Shown: piece by piece, positions 40,286 to 49,319 of the stretch
Layout: each line of letters begins with the position of its first letter
Numbering within the stretch: the first letter of the stretch is position 1
Assembly: GCF_001541095.1 (NCBI RefSeq)
Contig: NZ_LMXH01000007.1
Coordinates: forward strand, 10,391-74,390
Direction of reading: 5' to 3'
Source: Paenibacillus sp. FJAT-26967
Lineage (GTDB): Bacteria; Bacillota; Bacilli; Paenibacillales; NBRC-103111
Length of the DNA: 64,000 bases
Translations under genes and position numbers: made by a program
Notes under the pieces: model-generated
Seen by the model: the letters and a program-made list of their open reading frames with translations, nothing else
Database searches by the model: none
Told to the model about the DNA's origin: nothing

Positions 40286-42392
40286 CGCAGCCAGCCTCCT
40301 TTGCAAGCGGATTATCTACGAGGCAGTAAATGGACTGGGTATCCATCGCTCCCACAAGCTCATCCATGTCATACAACCGGGTCAGAAGATTGGCTTTGCA
40401 GGGCAGTTTCTCTGAGGTCAGCAGACTTCTCAAGAATACGGAAGGTTCCCTGTCTTGAGGCAAGAAAGCCTCCAATGCCGCGCGCAGTTCTGCCAGCAGA
40501 ACTCCTTCATCAATCAGTCCCGCGGCACCGAACCCGTTAATCAGACCAAACATGTGATTGTAAATGAGGTAGTACCGGAAGCGCTCGTCTGCAACCGCAT
40601 CTTCGCAGACCGTCTGGCTTTTCTCACCGATTCCCGGCAGAAGATTGTCCAGCAGAGGCCGGGTCGACCGGCAGAAATAATATCCCTGATTATCACGATA
40701 ACGGAACCGCTCCGGGTATCCTTCCTTGAGCTGCACCACGCTGTTCTGCTGGTGCGCTTCCAGTGCCACGCCATAAGTCAAATAGAGCCACACCATCGGA
40801 CGGAGCGAAATATCCAGATAACGCCGGAACCAGTCCGTGCTTACCTCTTCCGTACTTCTTCCTTCACGGGCAGACAGCTCCCGGATGATCCGCGCTATCC
40901 GGGTCTGCTGGCCCGGCAGCGCGTCCTGTACCAGACCCGCTACAAGCGTCGCATTCTGCGCTTCGCTTGATGTCGCGGTTTGGCGGAACGAGTTATCGCG
41001 CAGGACCACTTCAAAGCCGGATTCTTCCTCTTGTCCGAGTCGAAGTGTGAGGTAGGCCGGATCGCAAGTAATATCGAATCCGGGGAATAGGTCCCTCACG
41101 CGCCCGAGATCCGTCAGAAGCAGGCGCTGAACCTCAACGCCCCGTTCCAGCTCCTTGAACAGATTCACGCGCAGGGAATTCGTCACCTTCACCTGCACGG
41201 AGAATTTGAACATAAAGCGGGATTCCGGATGATATACCGTTCTCAGCGAAGAAGTAGCTGCGTAAGGCTGTCCAAGCTGTCCCATATCCTGCAGCAATCC
41301 CGCTTCCATGTATCGCTGCACCTCCGGCCGGGTGAGAAGCCACCGGGCCTGAAGCGGATGAACCGGGATCAGCGAGTAGTCGTCAGCAGCAGGGCTGTCC
41401 GCATCATTTGCAGAATCCGGGTCTGCTTCGTTAGCCGGCCGGTTTACTTCGTCCGGGTAACCGACGGCTGCTTGCTTACGGACGCTTCCGCAGAATTCTT
41501 CCTTAAAAGCCAATGGCACCGACGGATCATCGCGCAGACCCGCTTTGACCAGCTCCGAGGCTGATTCGGACAATGCCGAATCTTCACGGACGATGGAGCG
41601 GTGAGCGCGGAAGTAATGAAGCTGAAATTCACCCTTCAGCTCCGGCGAGTACAGGGCCTGCTCTTCCTCGGGTATGCCCTGGCGGCTCTTGGGAGTGGGA
41701 TGAATCAGATGACCGAACAACAGCGACTGCTCCGCTTCGATAAAATCCGTATCGAAACCGTACAAAGACTCCGTATCGTCCCGGCGGCTAGAGACGAAGG
41801 TTTCGATGTTGCGGGTGCTCTGGATCAGCCGTAGAATAAGCTCATCCACTGTGGAATGGCGCGCTGCGGCCGTCACAACCACGGGGGGCGCCTCCGCTGC
41901 CGATGCTGCTTCTGATGCTACTTCTGAGGATGCTTCTGAGGTGCCTTCTGAAGTTGCCTCTGAGGCTGCTTCTGATGCCACATCCAAGGCGGATGCTGCT
42001 TCTGAGATTGCTTCTGAGGCTGCCTGCTGGAATGCATCCGACGCTGTCTCCTCTAACGTCTCCGCAGCCCGCGGTTGAAGCGAGAGCTCTTTCACGAGGA
42101 TGGCAGCCAGCGTCACATAATCCGCCTCCACCCACTTCTGCCCGGCCCCCGTCCGGTAATACACGGGAAAGGCGTATACATGCCGGCCCGTGGGTGACTT
42201 ATACCGGACTCCGGCTGCAATAACCACCCCTTGAAGAGGCAAATCCACTTTCGTATAGACGGCGGTTTCCTTGTCTGCCGTTCCAAGTCCGATTTCATCT
42301 GCCGAAGCCCAATCTCCACTGCCCGTTTCCCGCAGATAACAATTGAGAAAGCTCTGCATGGCCGCTTTGGCGGCGATTTCCCTTGCACTCAT
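40245..42392 (-). CDS. IucA/IucC-family NIS synthetase no. 1 (RhbC/IucA position) with Ser-Glu-Ala insert
   Basis: A 715-residue synthetase, ~100 residues longer than usual. The core shows LIPVHPLQARWLLTRPEVQ, SSLRTVYHPESRFMFKFSVQVK (in part), VALEAHQQNSVVQL and YRDNQGYYF, matching the IucA/RhbC class that makes the first citrate amide. A ~65-residue insert at about 108-170 is built of Ser-Glu-Ala/Ala-Ser-Glu repeats (SEAASEATSEGTSEASSEVA). It follows the decarboxylase with a ~140-bp gap. Its expected amine is the hydroxamate-bearing diaminopropane made by the neighbouring genes. Confidence 0.87.
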   Translation of the reverse strand: MSAREIAAKAAMQSFLNCYLRETGSGDWASADEIGLGTADKETAVYTKVDLPLQGVVIAAGVRYKSPTGRHVYAFPVYYRTGAGQKWVEADYVTLAAILVKELSLQPRAAETLEETASDAFQQAASEAISEAASALDVASEAASEATSEGTSEASSEVASEAASAAEAPPVVVTAAARHSTVDELILRLIQSTRNIETFVSSRRDDTESLYGFDTDFIEAEQSLLFGHLIHPTPKSRQGIPEEEQALYSPELKGEFQLHYFRAHRSIVREDSALSESASELVKAGLRDDPSVPLAFKEEFCGSVRKQAAVGYPDEVNRPANEADPDSANDADSPAADDYSLIPVHPLQARWLLTRPEVQRYMEAGLLQDMGQLGQPYAATSSLRTVYHPESRFMFKFSVQVKVTNSLRVNLFKELERGVEVQRLLLTDLGRVRDLFPGFDITCDPAYLTLRLGQEEESGFEVVLRDNSFRQTATSSEAQNATLVAGLVQDALPGQQTRIARIIRELSAREGRSTEEVSTDWFRRYLDISLRPMVWLYLTYGVALEAHQQNSVVQLKEGYPERFRYRDNQGYYFCRSTRPLLDNLLPGIGEKSQTVCEDAVADERFRYYLIYNHMFGLINGFGAAGLIDEGVLLAELRAALEAFLPQDREPSVFLRSLLTSEKLPCKANLLTRLYDMDELVGAMDTQSIYCLVDNPLAKEAGCDDGKQVFAELGQR
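41880..42050 (-). repeat. Degenerate tandem repeat encoding Ser-Glu-Ala-rich insert
   Basis: Repeats of roughly 12-24 bp with the theme GCTTCTGAGG/GCTTCTGATG (plus strand) encode the acidic Ala/Ser insert of the synthetase. The unit length keeps the reading frame. Confidence 0.75.
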
Positions 42393-42533
42393 GTAACGGT
42401 TCCTCCTGTTTGAGCTTAGATTAATATCATGATCTGCCTATGAATCCGGTCGTGATCTTCGCACCTGCAGTAATTCGCCGGCACGCGGCTTGATGGACCG
42501 AAGTCAGTCGCAGTCCGTTTCCTGTCGGGCTTC

Positions 42534-44561
42534 TCAGCCTACCGCTTCAACGGCCCTCCCAATCTCCTGTGCCCTCTGCAAAATTTGCTTCGTATGCCTC
42601 AGCTCCGTGCCCGGATTCAGCAGAGTGAACTTGAGCCACAATCGCCCGTTTGCTTTCGTGCGCGCAAGCACCGCCGTTCCCTCTGACAACAGTGTGGAGC
42701 GAATGCGGACGTTAAGTTCATCCGACCATTCTTCGGGACTCCGCCCAGCCGGGCAAGAGGCAGGAACGTAGCGGAAGACAATTGCGTTCATAACCGGCTC
42801 ATTCATCATTTCAAAAGCAGGCTCCTGCCGGATAAGAGCAGCCGTACCTCTTGCCAGCTCCAGCGTATAATCGATCATCTCGCCAAAAGCCAGCCGTCCT
42901 ATATGCTGCATAGAAATATACAATTTGAGCGCATCGAAGCGGCGCGTTGTCTGGACGGATTTGGTCACCAGATTCGGCACGCCGTCCTCTTCGTCCTCTG
43001 CCGGATTAAGATAATCCGCCAGCTGTCTCATAAACCGGAAATCATGCCGATCCCGGAGCAGGAATGCTCCGCATGAGATCGGCTGATAGAACATTTTGTG
43101 AAAATCAACGGCAATCGAATCCGCCAGGTCAAGACCAGCCAGCAGACCCGCGTGCTTATCGCTCAGCAGCAGTGCACCGCCGTACGCGGCATCGGTGTGG
43201 AGCCAGAGGTCATGCCTGCGGGCAACCGCAGCCAGCTCAGGCAGCGGGTCTATGCTGCCGAAATCCGTAGTGCCCGCTGTCGCCACCAGCGCGAACGGCA
43301 GCAGGCCGGCATCCCGGAGCTGCGTCAGCTGCTGCTCCAGCAGGTCAAGGCGCATCCGGTGCTGACTGTCCACCGGTATGCTTACCACGGCCTGTTCGCC
43401 TAGGCCCAGCTGAGCCGCCGACTGCTTCACGGTGAAATGTGCGGCTTCTGAGCACAGCACACGCATTCTCGAAGCAGCCGGATGGAGCCCGAGCTCCCGG
43501 ACATTCCAATGCCAGCGGTTCATGCAGAAGCGGTCGCGGGCCAGCAGCAGTCCCATGTAATTGGACTGGGTGCCTCCGCTGGTGAACACTCCGTCCGGCT
43601 TGGCTGCACTTAGACTATCAAGCTGCCGGATGCCGGAAGTTTTCTCATGCGGGAGCGGCTCCGTTGAAGGGCTTGAGCCTTGCCGTTCCCGCTTGTTGGG
43701 ACTGCCCTGAGCGCTTGTTCTTTCCTGCCTGCTTAGAGCAGAACCGGCTGCGCTGTGCGCAAGGCTTTCGGCAGAAGCTGACGCCGCGCAATCCCTTCCC
43801 TCAGCCTGACTTGCATAACCTGCCAAGCCGCACAGCCACCGGATCATCCGCTGCTCCAGCAGAGTCCCGGCCATGCTCTGATCCCACGAATCCATCGACT
43901 GATTCGTCGCGGAGATCAACGCTTCCGCTGCCAGCGAGGATGCCAGAGGCGGGCAGTGCAGATGTGCCGCACAAGTGGGGTGGGTAACTACGGCGCTGTT
44001 GCGGAGGATGGTTTCTCCCACACTGCCGAGCACATCGAACATGTCCGAACCGTTCTCCGGACAGATAGTTAATTTATCTACTAAGCCCGCAAGCTGCTCC
44101 GGACTGAGACCGCTGTATGGCTGCGGCGAGGATGCAAAATCGCGGATGATTACCTCGACCGCTGTGGTCATCATGTCGCGATAGCTCCGCTGACTCTCAG
44201 CCGTTTCGTTCAGAAAAAGTGAACGAAACGCCTCCGTTCTTGAACCTTCTATTCCTATAGGCATAGTTGAATTTTCGGCGGAAGAATCACCCGTTGAAAC
44301 CGGGTCTTCACCGTTTACAGCGTCGGCTTGATTGCCATGGCTTACAGAGCCTTCTGCATTTATGGGTTCTGCAACCTTTGTCTGCTCTGCACTGCTCACA
44401 GCATTTATATCGCTTACTGCACCTTTCCTATTCACTCTGTTCTCAGCTTCAGCGGCACTTCCGGCACTCGCAACACATGCAGCACTTGCACCCTCTGCCG
44501 ACGACTCTTCACTGTTGGCATTCCTGGCATTCTGCGCACGCCCAGCATCCGCGGCCATCAT
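42534..44561 (-). CDS. ddc: L-2,4-diaminobutyrate decarboxylase (PLP, group II)
   Basis: A 675-residue decarboxylase, longer than the usual ~500. The PLP-domain motifs are PDGVFTSGGTQSNYMGLLLARD (in part), DAGLLPFALVATAGTTDFGSIDP, LHTDAAYGG and DFHKMFYQPISCG, with the Schiff-base Lys. An N-terminal ~95-residue low-complexity region and an internal Ser/Gln/Glu-rich insert (~265-325) account for the extra length. It makes 1,3-diaminopropane from diaminobutyrate (RhbB activity). The start overlaps the aminotransferase stop by 4 bp (ATGA). Confidence 0.9.
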   Translation of the reverse strand: MMAADAGRAQNARNANSEESSAEGASAACVASAGSAAEAENRVNRKGAVSDINAVSSAEQTKVAEPINAEGSVSHGNQADAVNGEDPVSTGDSSAENSTMPIGIEGSRTEAFRSLFLNETAESQRSYRDMMTTAVEVIIRDFASSPQPYSGLSPEQLAGLVDKLTICPENGSDMFDVLGSVGETILRNSAVVTHPTCAAHLHCPPLASSLAAEALISATNQSMDSWDQSMAGTLLEQRMIRWLCGLAGYASQAEGRDCAASASAESLAHSAAGSALSRQERTSAQGSPNKRERQGSSPSTEPLPHEKTSGIRQLDSLSAAKPDGVFTSGGTQSNYMGLLLARDRFCMNRWHWNVRELGLHPAASRMRVLCSEAAHFTVKQSAAQLGLGEQAVVSIPVDSQHRMRLDLLEQQLTQLRDAGLLPFALVATAGTTDFGSIDPLPELAAVARRHDLWLHTDAAYGGALLLSDKHAGLLAGLDLADSIAVDFHKMFYQPISCGAFLLRDRHDFRFMRQLADYLNPAEDEEDGVPNLVTKSVQTTRRFDALKLYISMQHIGRLAFGEMIDYTLELARGTAALIRQEPAFEMMNEPVMNAIVFRYVPASCPAGRSPEEWSDELNVRIRSTLLSEGTAVLARTKANGRLWLKFTLLNPGTELRHTKQILQRAQEIGRAVEAVG

Positions 44562-45922
44562 GCTTCTACCTCCCGCATGCCGCGGACCGCGCGCTGTGCG
44601 GCCATTACAGACTCGCCGAAGATCCAGGCGATGTCGTCGATCTGCTCCTCCGTAATGATAAGCGGAGGCAGGAACCGTACCACGCTGCCATGGCGTCCGC
44701 CCAGCTCAAGAATAAGACCGCGATCCAGGCACTCCTGCTGGATGCAGCGGGCCAGCTGCGGATAGGCGGGATAGCTGCCAATCCGGTCGGCTGCCCGGTC
44801 TGAGTCGACGATTTCGACGCCGACCATGAGTCCTCTGCCCCGCACTTCTCCGATGCAGTCCGCCTGCTGCTGAATCTCAAGGAGCGCGTTCATAAGCCGC
44901 TCTCCCGCCACCGCGGCGTGCTCGGTCAGCCGCGCTTCGCGAATGAACTTCAAGGTAGCCGTCCCGGCTGCCATAGCAAGCTGGTTGCCACGGAAAGTTC
45001 CCGCATGGGCTCCCGGCTCCCAAATATCCAGCGATTCATCGTATACGACGACAGCAAGCGGCAGACTTCCTCCAATCGCTTTGGAGAGGATCAGCACATC
45101 CGGCGTAATGCCTGAGTGTTCAAAAGCAAACCATTTCCCTGTCCGGCCGATACCGGTTTGTACTTCGTCTATAAGCAAAGGGACCAAACGCTCCCGGGTC
45201 ACGCGCCGCATTTCACGCACCCATTCATCCGGGGCGGGAATTACGCCTCCTTCTCCCTGTACAATCTCCATGATCATACCTGCCGGACTTACAATCCCGC
45301 TTTCGGGATCATCCAGCATATTCTCTATGTAACGGCTTCCCAGCCGATTCCCTTCATCCCCGCCTACGCCGAAAGAACAGCGGTACGGGTACGGATATGG
45401 CAGAAAGTGTACGCCAGGCATAAGTCCGCTGACGTTTTCTTTGGGGCCGCGGCTGCCCGTTAAGCTTAGCGCACCGTGTGTCATGCCATGGTAACCGCCG
45501 TGAAAAGAGAGAATCGGCCCCCGGCCGGTCGCTGTCTTCACGAGCTTAACCGCCGCTTCCACGGCATCTGCGCCGGATGGCCCGCAGAACTGAATCTTGG
45601 CCCGCTTGGATAAATCCGCGGGCAGTATGGCAAACAGTTCATCCACGAACTGTTCTTTTACCGGGGTAGTCAAATCAAGCGTGTGCAGAGGAAGTCCGCT
45701 CGCAAGCACCTGCTCGATGGCTTCCACAAGCACCGGATGGTTGTGTCCTAACGCAAGCGTACCGGCGCCTGCCAGACAGTCATAGTACGTTTTGCCGTCC
45801 GCATCCTTGACCCTCATTCCTTTGGCCTCGCAAAGAGCCATAGGGAGTCTCCTCGGATAAGAACGCGCGTTGGACTCACGCTTTTGCTGGCTGTTCAGGT
45901 AATGCGCATTGCCCAAAATCAT
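44558..45922 (-). CDS. dat: Diaminobutyrate-2-oxoglutarate aminotransferase (RhbA-like)
   Basis: A 454-residue class III PLP aminotransferase. Visible motifs: KTYYDCLAGAGTLALGHNHP, FCGPSGADAVEAAVKL (phosphate binding), LIDEVQTGIGRTG and Schiff-base Lys in LILSKAIGGSLPLA. It converts aspartate semialdehyde to L-2,4-diaminobutyrate, and is the first gene of the Fur-controlled siderophore operon. GGGGAG precedes the ATG. It belongs to the Dat/RhbA group and differs from the EctB-like enzyme at 12863-14137, so the window has two diaminobutyrate-forming enzymes. Confidence 0.9.
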   Translation of the reverse strand: MILGNAHYLNSQQKRESNARSYPRRLPMALCEAKGMRVKDADGKTYYDCLAGAGTLALGHNHPVLVEAIEQVLASGLPLHTLDLTTPVKEQFVDELFAILPADLSKRAKIQFCGPSGADAVEAAVKLVKTATGRGPILSFHGGYHGMTHGALSLTGSRGPKENVSGLMPGVHFLPYPYPYRCSFGVGGDEGNRLGSRYIENMLDDPESGIVSPAGMIMEIVQGEGGVIPAPDEWVREMRRVTRERLVPLLIDEVQTGIGRTGKWFAFEHSGITPDVLILSKAIGGSLPLAVVVYDESLDIWEPGAHAGTFRGNQLAMAAGTATLKFIREARLTEHAAVAGERLMNALLEIQQQADCIGEVRGRGLMVGVEIVDSDRAADRIGSYPAYPQLARCIQQECLDRGLILELGGRHGSVVRFLPPLIITEEQIDDIAWIFGESVMAAQRAVRGMREVEA

Positions 45923-45989
45923 AGCTTTAATTCTCCCCTTCTCAGGTGAAGTCTGTTAATTGAGAATTCTTATCAATTACTTGTTGCCA

Positions 45990-46018
45990 ATTGTAAATGA
46001 TTATCATTATCAACACAA
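45990..46018 (-). promoter_or_regulatory. Siderophore operon promoter with Fur box in the spacer
   Basis: On the minus strand TTGTGT, 17-nt spacer, TACAAT. The spacer is almost wholly the Fur box at 45994-46012 (reverse of GATAATGATAATCATTTA), so iron-loaded Fur would block polymerase directly. Confidence 0.8.
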
Positions 46019-46320
46019 GAGGTAAATGGATAATTTTTCTTTATTTTGATAATTTGCGACCATAGGCCTAGGCAGCTCCATTTCCACAATACACACAGAA
46101 AATAAACAACGTTTTCCTTCATCGAATGCCGGATTTTATCCCGGAACGATTTTTTTACTACTATAGGCGGACGATGAACCCTTTGCCCCTAAATAAATTA
46201 CGCCCATCCTGCCTAGCGGTTTTCCGGCACAAACGAACGATTCTACCTGCACTTTCAGTCAATTTACACGGCTTGGATTCTTAAAAATTTTTAAGCCGAA
46301 CCCCTATTCCAAAAAAAGGG
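46019..46320. other. Non-coding divergent region between two Fur-controlled promoters
   Basis: No gene. It is AT-rich, with a 16-bp palindrome CTTAAAAATTTTTAAG near 46280 that may be an additional operator. Confidence 0.5.
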
Positions 46321-46376
46321 TTGACAGGACCTGGAAAAACCTTTTTAATAAACAATTGATAATGATTATCATCATC
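46321..46376 (+). promoter_or_regulatory. Promoter and Fur box of the siderophore-binding protein
   Basis: TTGACA (46321), 17-nt spacer, TTTAAT, then the Fur box GATAATGATTATCATCATC at 46358-46376, matching the 19-bp consensus at 18 positions. Confidence 0.88.
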
Positions 46377-46422
46377 ATCTATCCGCATGCATTTACATAC
46401 TTTTTAGGAGGGAACCACCCGT

Positions 46423-47427
46423 ATGAATCACATGAACCGTCCGAAACGGTCTCTATTCACGATTTGCCTGCTCGTTCTTACGATGATTGCTGTCGTAACC
46501 GCTGGCTGCAGCAGCACCGGCACTACTCCGTCAGCTTCCGGAACACCAGGAAGCACCGGCACTCCTGCACCAGCTGCTGACACCGTCCGTGAGATTACGC
46601 ACGCTATGGGCAAAACAGAAATCAAAGGCACGCCGCAGCGCGTCGTCATTCTTACAAACGAGGGCACCGAAGCTCTGCTTGAACTCGGTGTTAAGCCAGT
46701 CGGAGCCGTTAAATCAGGCGTCGGCAACACATGGTACCCCCACATCAAAGAAGCGATGCAAGGGGTAACTGAGTTAGGCGAAGAAGTTCAGCCGAACCTG
46801 GAGCTGATCGTCTCCTTGAAGCCGGATCTGATCATCGGCAATAAAGTCAGACACGAGAAAATTTATGACCAGCTGACCAAAATCGCTCCTACGGTATTTG
46901 CTGAAGATCTGAGCGGCAAGTGGAAGAAGAATTTTGCTTTGTACGCCGAGGCTCTTAACAAGAAAGCGGAAGGCGACAAAGCGATGGACAGCTACAACAA
47001 ACACGTTGCTGACGTGAAGGGCAAATTCGGAGACAAAACATCCGCCAAAGTATCCATTGTCCGCTTCCTTCCGAATGCGGTCCGGATCTATCAGAAGGAT
47101 ACATTCGCCGGCATCATTCTGCAGGATCTGGGATTCGCCCGTCCGGCTGCCCAGGATAAGAATGCCTTCATGGAGGTTATTACCAAAGAACGCATGGCCG
47201 ATATGGATGGCGATATTATGTTCTACTTCAACTCTGATTACGATGACAGCAAGGGCGGTACGAAATCCCAGCAGGAGTGGATGAAAGATCCTCTCTACAC
47301 GAATCTGAATGTTGCCAAGAACAACAAAGCGTTCCAAATCGACGAGATCATATGGAATACATCAGGCGGTATTAAGTCAGCTAACCTGATGCTGGACGAT
47401 TTCGTGAAATACGCGGATAAACTGTAA
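46423..47427 (+). CDS. Siderophore-binding lipoprotein (YfiY/YhfQ-like)
   Basis: A 334-residue class III substrate-binding lipoprotein: signal peptide with lipobox VTAGC (lipid-anchored Cys), a Ser/Gly/Thr linker, then ITHAMGKTEIKGTPQRVVIL, ALLELGVKPVGAVKSG, LKPDLIIGNKVRHEKIYDQL and a C-terminal lobe ending in KSANLMLDDFVKYADKL. This matches binding proteins for citrate-hydroxamate siderophores in Bacillus. No FecCD-type permease or ATPase is adjacent, so it must use a shared permease elsewhere. It is divergent from the biosynthetic operon and under its own Fur box; it likely recaptures the product. Confidence 0.9.
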   Translation: MNHMNRPKRSLFTICLLVLTMIAVVTAGCSSTGTTPSASGTPGSTGTPAPAADTVREITHAMGKTEIKGTPQRVVILTNEGTEALLELGVKPVGAVKSGVGNTWYPHIKEAMQGVTELGEEVQPNLELIVSLKPDLIIGNKVRHEKIYDQLTKIAPTVFAEDLSGKWKKNFALYAEALNKKAEGDKAMDSYNKHVADVKGKFGDKTSAKVSIVRFLPNAVRIYQKDTFAGIILQDLGFARPAAQDKNAFMEVITKERMADMDGDIMFYFNSDYDDSKGGTKSQQEWMKDPLYTNLNVAKNNKAFQIDEIIWNTSGGIKSANLMLDDFVKYADKL

Positions 47428-47440
47428 ACTGCAAGCTGAA

Positions 47441-47499
47441 AATCCCCCTCATACAACACGTCATCATCGGATGGCGGTGACTGTATGAGGGGGATTTTT
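47441..47499 (+). terminator. Terminator after the siderophore-binding protein gene
   Basis: Perfect 15-bp stem AATCCCCCTCATACA / TGTATGAGGGGGATT followed by TTT. Confidence 0.9.
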
Positions 47500-47663
47500 G
47501 TGCTTCTCCCGTGCTTGTACCACGTGTGCAGACGGCCTTACGGACAGGCGTTACCAAGACTAAGGTCCAGATCACAACTAAACCCGGGGCTATTATGAAC
47601 AGCTTCTCAACTAGTTATACTGATAAAGCACAAACAAATGTCGAAGTCTTGAAGGAGTCTACA

Positions 47664-48314
47664 ATGGAATGGATCAGTGAGCTATTCGAACAATACGGAT
47701 ATGGAGTTTTGTTTCTGGGGTTATTCGCAGAGTCCCTGGCCATCCCCTTCCCGGGAGAATTGGCCATGGCGATTTCCGGTCATATGGCGGCGGGAGGGAC
47801 GTTTCACCTGCTGTGGATTATGCTTGTTTCTTACCTGGGAGCTATCATCGGCACGATCGTCACTTATGTGATGGGCCGTAAGCTCGGCAGGCCTTTTTTT
47901 GATAAATACGGAAAGTACATTCTACTCAAACCTCAGCGGATCGACACCTTGACCACCTGGTTCGCCAAATACAGCGATAAGCTCATTCTCGTCAGCTATT
48001 TCGTCCCAGGTCTGCGGCATTTTACCGGATATATTTCGGGCATTCTAAAAGTCCGCAGCCGCACTTTCTTCCTCTACAACTCTGTAAGCGGTCTGATCTG
48101 GGTCATCCTGTATGTGATGGTCGGCTATATCTTCGGCAATAAAATCGAGCAACTGCTGCATCTGATTGCCCAATATTCCGTGTGGGCCGTGGCGGGCGGA
48201 GCAATTGTGCTGACGACGCTCATCCTCGTGCGGAAGAATAAAGCCAGCTTGGCTGCCTGGGCTCGTTCCCGTTACCACCGCCTATTTAAGCTCTCTGCCG
48301 ATTCGGATCGTTGA
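47664..48314 (+). CDS. DedA-family membrane protein
   Basis: ATG 47664 follows GAAGGAG at 6 nt and gives 216 residues (MEWISELFEQYGYGVLFLGL). DedA/SNARE-associated features are present: AESLAIPFPGELAMAISGH (~20-38) and the conserved YFVPGLRHFTGYISGI, with five to six membrane spans. Family members are proposed phospholipid or undecaprenyl-phosphate flippases. It is a single gene preceded by the terminator of the binding-protein gene. Confidence 0.88.
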   Translation: MEWISELFEQYGYGVLFLGLFAESLAIPFPGELAMAISGHMAAGGTFHLLWIMLVSYLGAIIGTIVTYVMGRKLGRPFFDKYGKYILLKPQRIDTLTTWFAKYSDKLILVSYFVPGLRHFTGYISGILKVRSRTFFLYNSVSGLIWVILYVMVGYIFGNKIEQLLHLIAQYSVWAVAGGAIVLTTLILVRKNKASLAAWARSRYHRLFKLSADSDR

Positions 48315-48320
48315 GCTTGT

Positions 48321-49193
48321 TTAGTAACGGAGCGCTTCCAGCCTGGCCAGCAAATCGCCAGCCGTAATCTCAGGCTCCCCTGCATTCACACGGTAGATTT
48401 CGTTGTTTCCTTGCCTGTTCGGACCTTCCTTGATTGTAAAAAATAACTGGAAACCGATACCCTCCGCAATCTTTTTGACCCGGTCTGTATAAGCTCCGTA
48501 AGGAAAAGCCAGCAGCTTGGCATGATTGCCCAGCTCCTCTGCAAACCTTCGTTCCATCAGAGACAAGTCACTGCGGATGCGAACCGCATATTCTTCCTCT
48601 GTCTCCAGCCGGCCCAACGTCTCAAGATACATCGCATGGGTTAAAGCCGGCTCGCAATTAAGCTGCCGGTCCACCGGCACCTGATTGTGAAGCCGGTAGG
48701 TATGACTATAGAATTCCATCCCTGCCCGTTTCATCTCTCTCATCTGATTCCAGCTCAAATGGGGAATAGCCTTTGGCTGATAGAAATCTGAAGACTGCCC
48801 TATTATGAAATTGGTTGCCGTCATTTTGAAGTCTTGTAACAGCGGGTAAGCTTGCGTATAAAATGATTCATACCCATCGTCAAACGTAATCACAATGGAG
48901 TTAGGAGGAATCTCTTTTCCCAGGAGAATAAATTCGGTAAACGTGCTCATAGAGATCACCTGGTAATGCAAATCCGACAAGGCCCGGAGATGCTCTCTAA
49001 ACTGGGATGTCGTAACGGTTCCGCGATTCCGGCGGTCCGCGCTCTGATCAGGAACAATATCATGATAGAGCAAAACCAACACGCCATCTTTATATTGGGC
49101 CGGTATCCCCCTTGGCTTATATTCAATAATCCCGCCTATTGACAGAAGCACAAACACGCAAAAAATAAGTCCGGTTACTACGAATCTCCACAC
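48321..49193 (-). CDS. Membrane-anchored polysaccharide deacetylase
   Basis: A 290-residue NodB-fold deacetylase. An N-terminal membrane anchor (FVVTGLIFCVFVLLSIGG) precedes VLVLLYHDIV, ITFDDGYESFYTQAYPLL (catalytic Asp and metal Asp) and a metal His pair in EFYSHTYRLH, where the common H-S/T-xxH reads HTYRLH. The C-terminus carries FPYGAYTD. The order matches PgaB/IcaB-type N-deacetylases. The start is a GTG with GCGGAG 7 nt upstream. It is convergent with dedA. Confidence 0.85.
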   Translation of the reverse strand: MWRFVVTGLIFCVFVLLSIGGIIEYKPRGIPAQYKDGVLVLLYHDIVPDQSADRRNRGTVTTSQFREHLRALSDLHYQVISMSTFTEFILLGKEIPPNSIVITFDDGYESFYTQAYPLLQDFKMTATNFIIGQSSDFYQPKAIPHLSWNQMREMKRAGMEFYSHTYRLHNQVPVDRQLNCEPALTHAMYLETLGRLETEEEYAVRIRSDLSLMERRFAEELGNHAKLLAFPYGAYTDRVKKIAEGIGFQLFFTIKEGPNRQGNNEIYRVNAGEPEITAGDLLARLEALRY

Positions 49194-49291
49194 CCGTTAA
49201 CTCCGCCCATTCCATAAATATAAATCTTTTACATTTCTATATTTTACTATATTCTGATCAGAGATTTGTATAGTTTTAGCGGAGTCCATGC

Positions 49292-49319
49292 AAAAATGGC
49301 GCCGGTTTACGCCGGCGCC
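49292..49319 (-). terminator. Terminator of the NAD salvage operon
   Basis: On the minus strand the stem GGCGCCGG / CCGGCGCC has a 6-nt loop followed by ATTTTTG. It lies ~240 bp after the nadR stop. No convincing gene was seen between 49320 and 49561. Confidence 0.75.
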
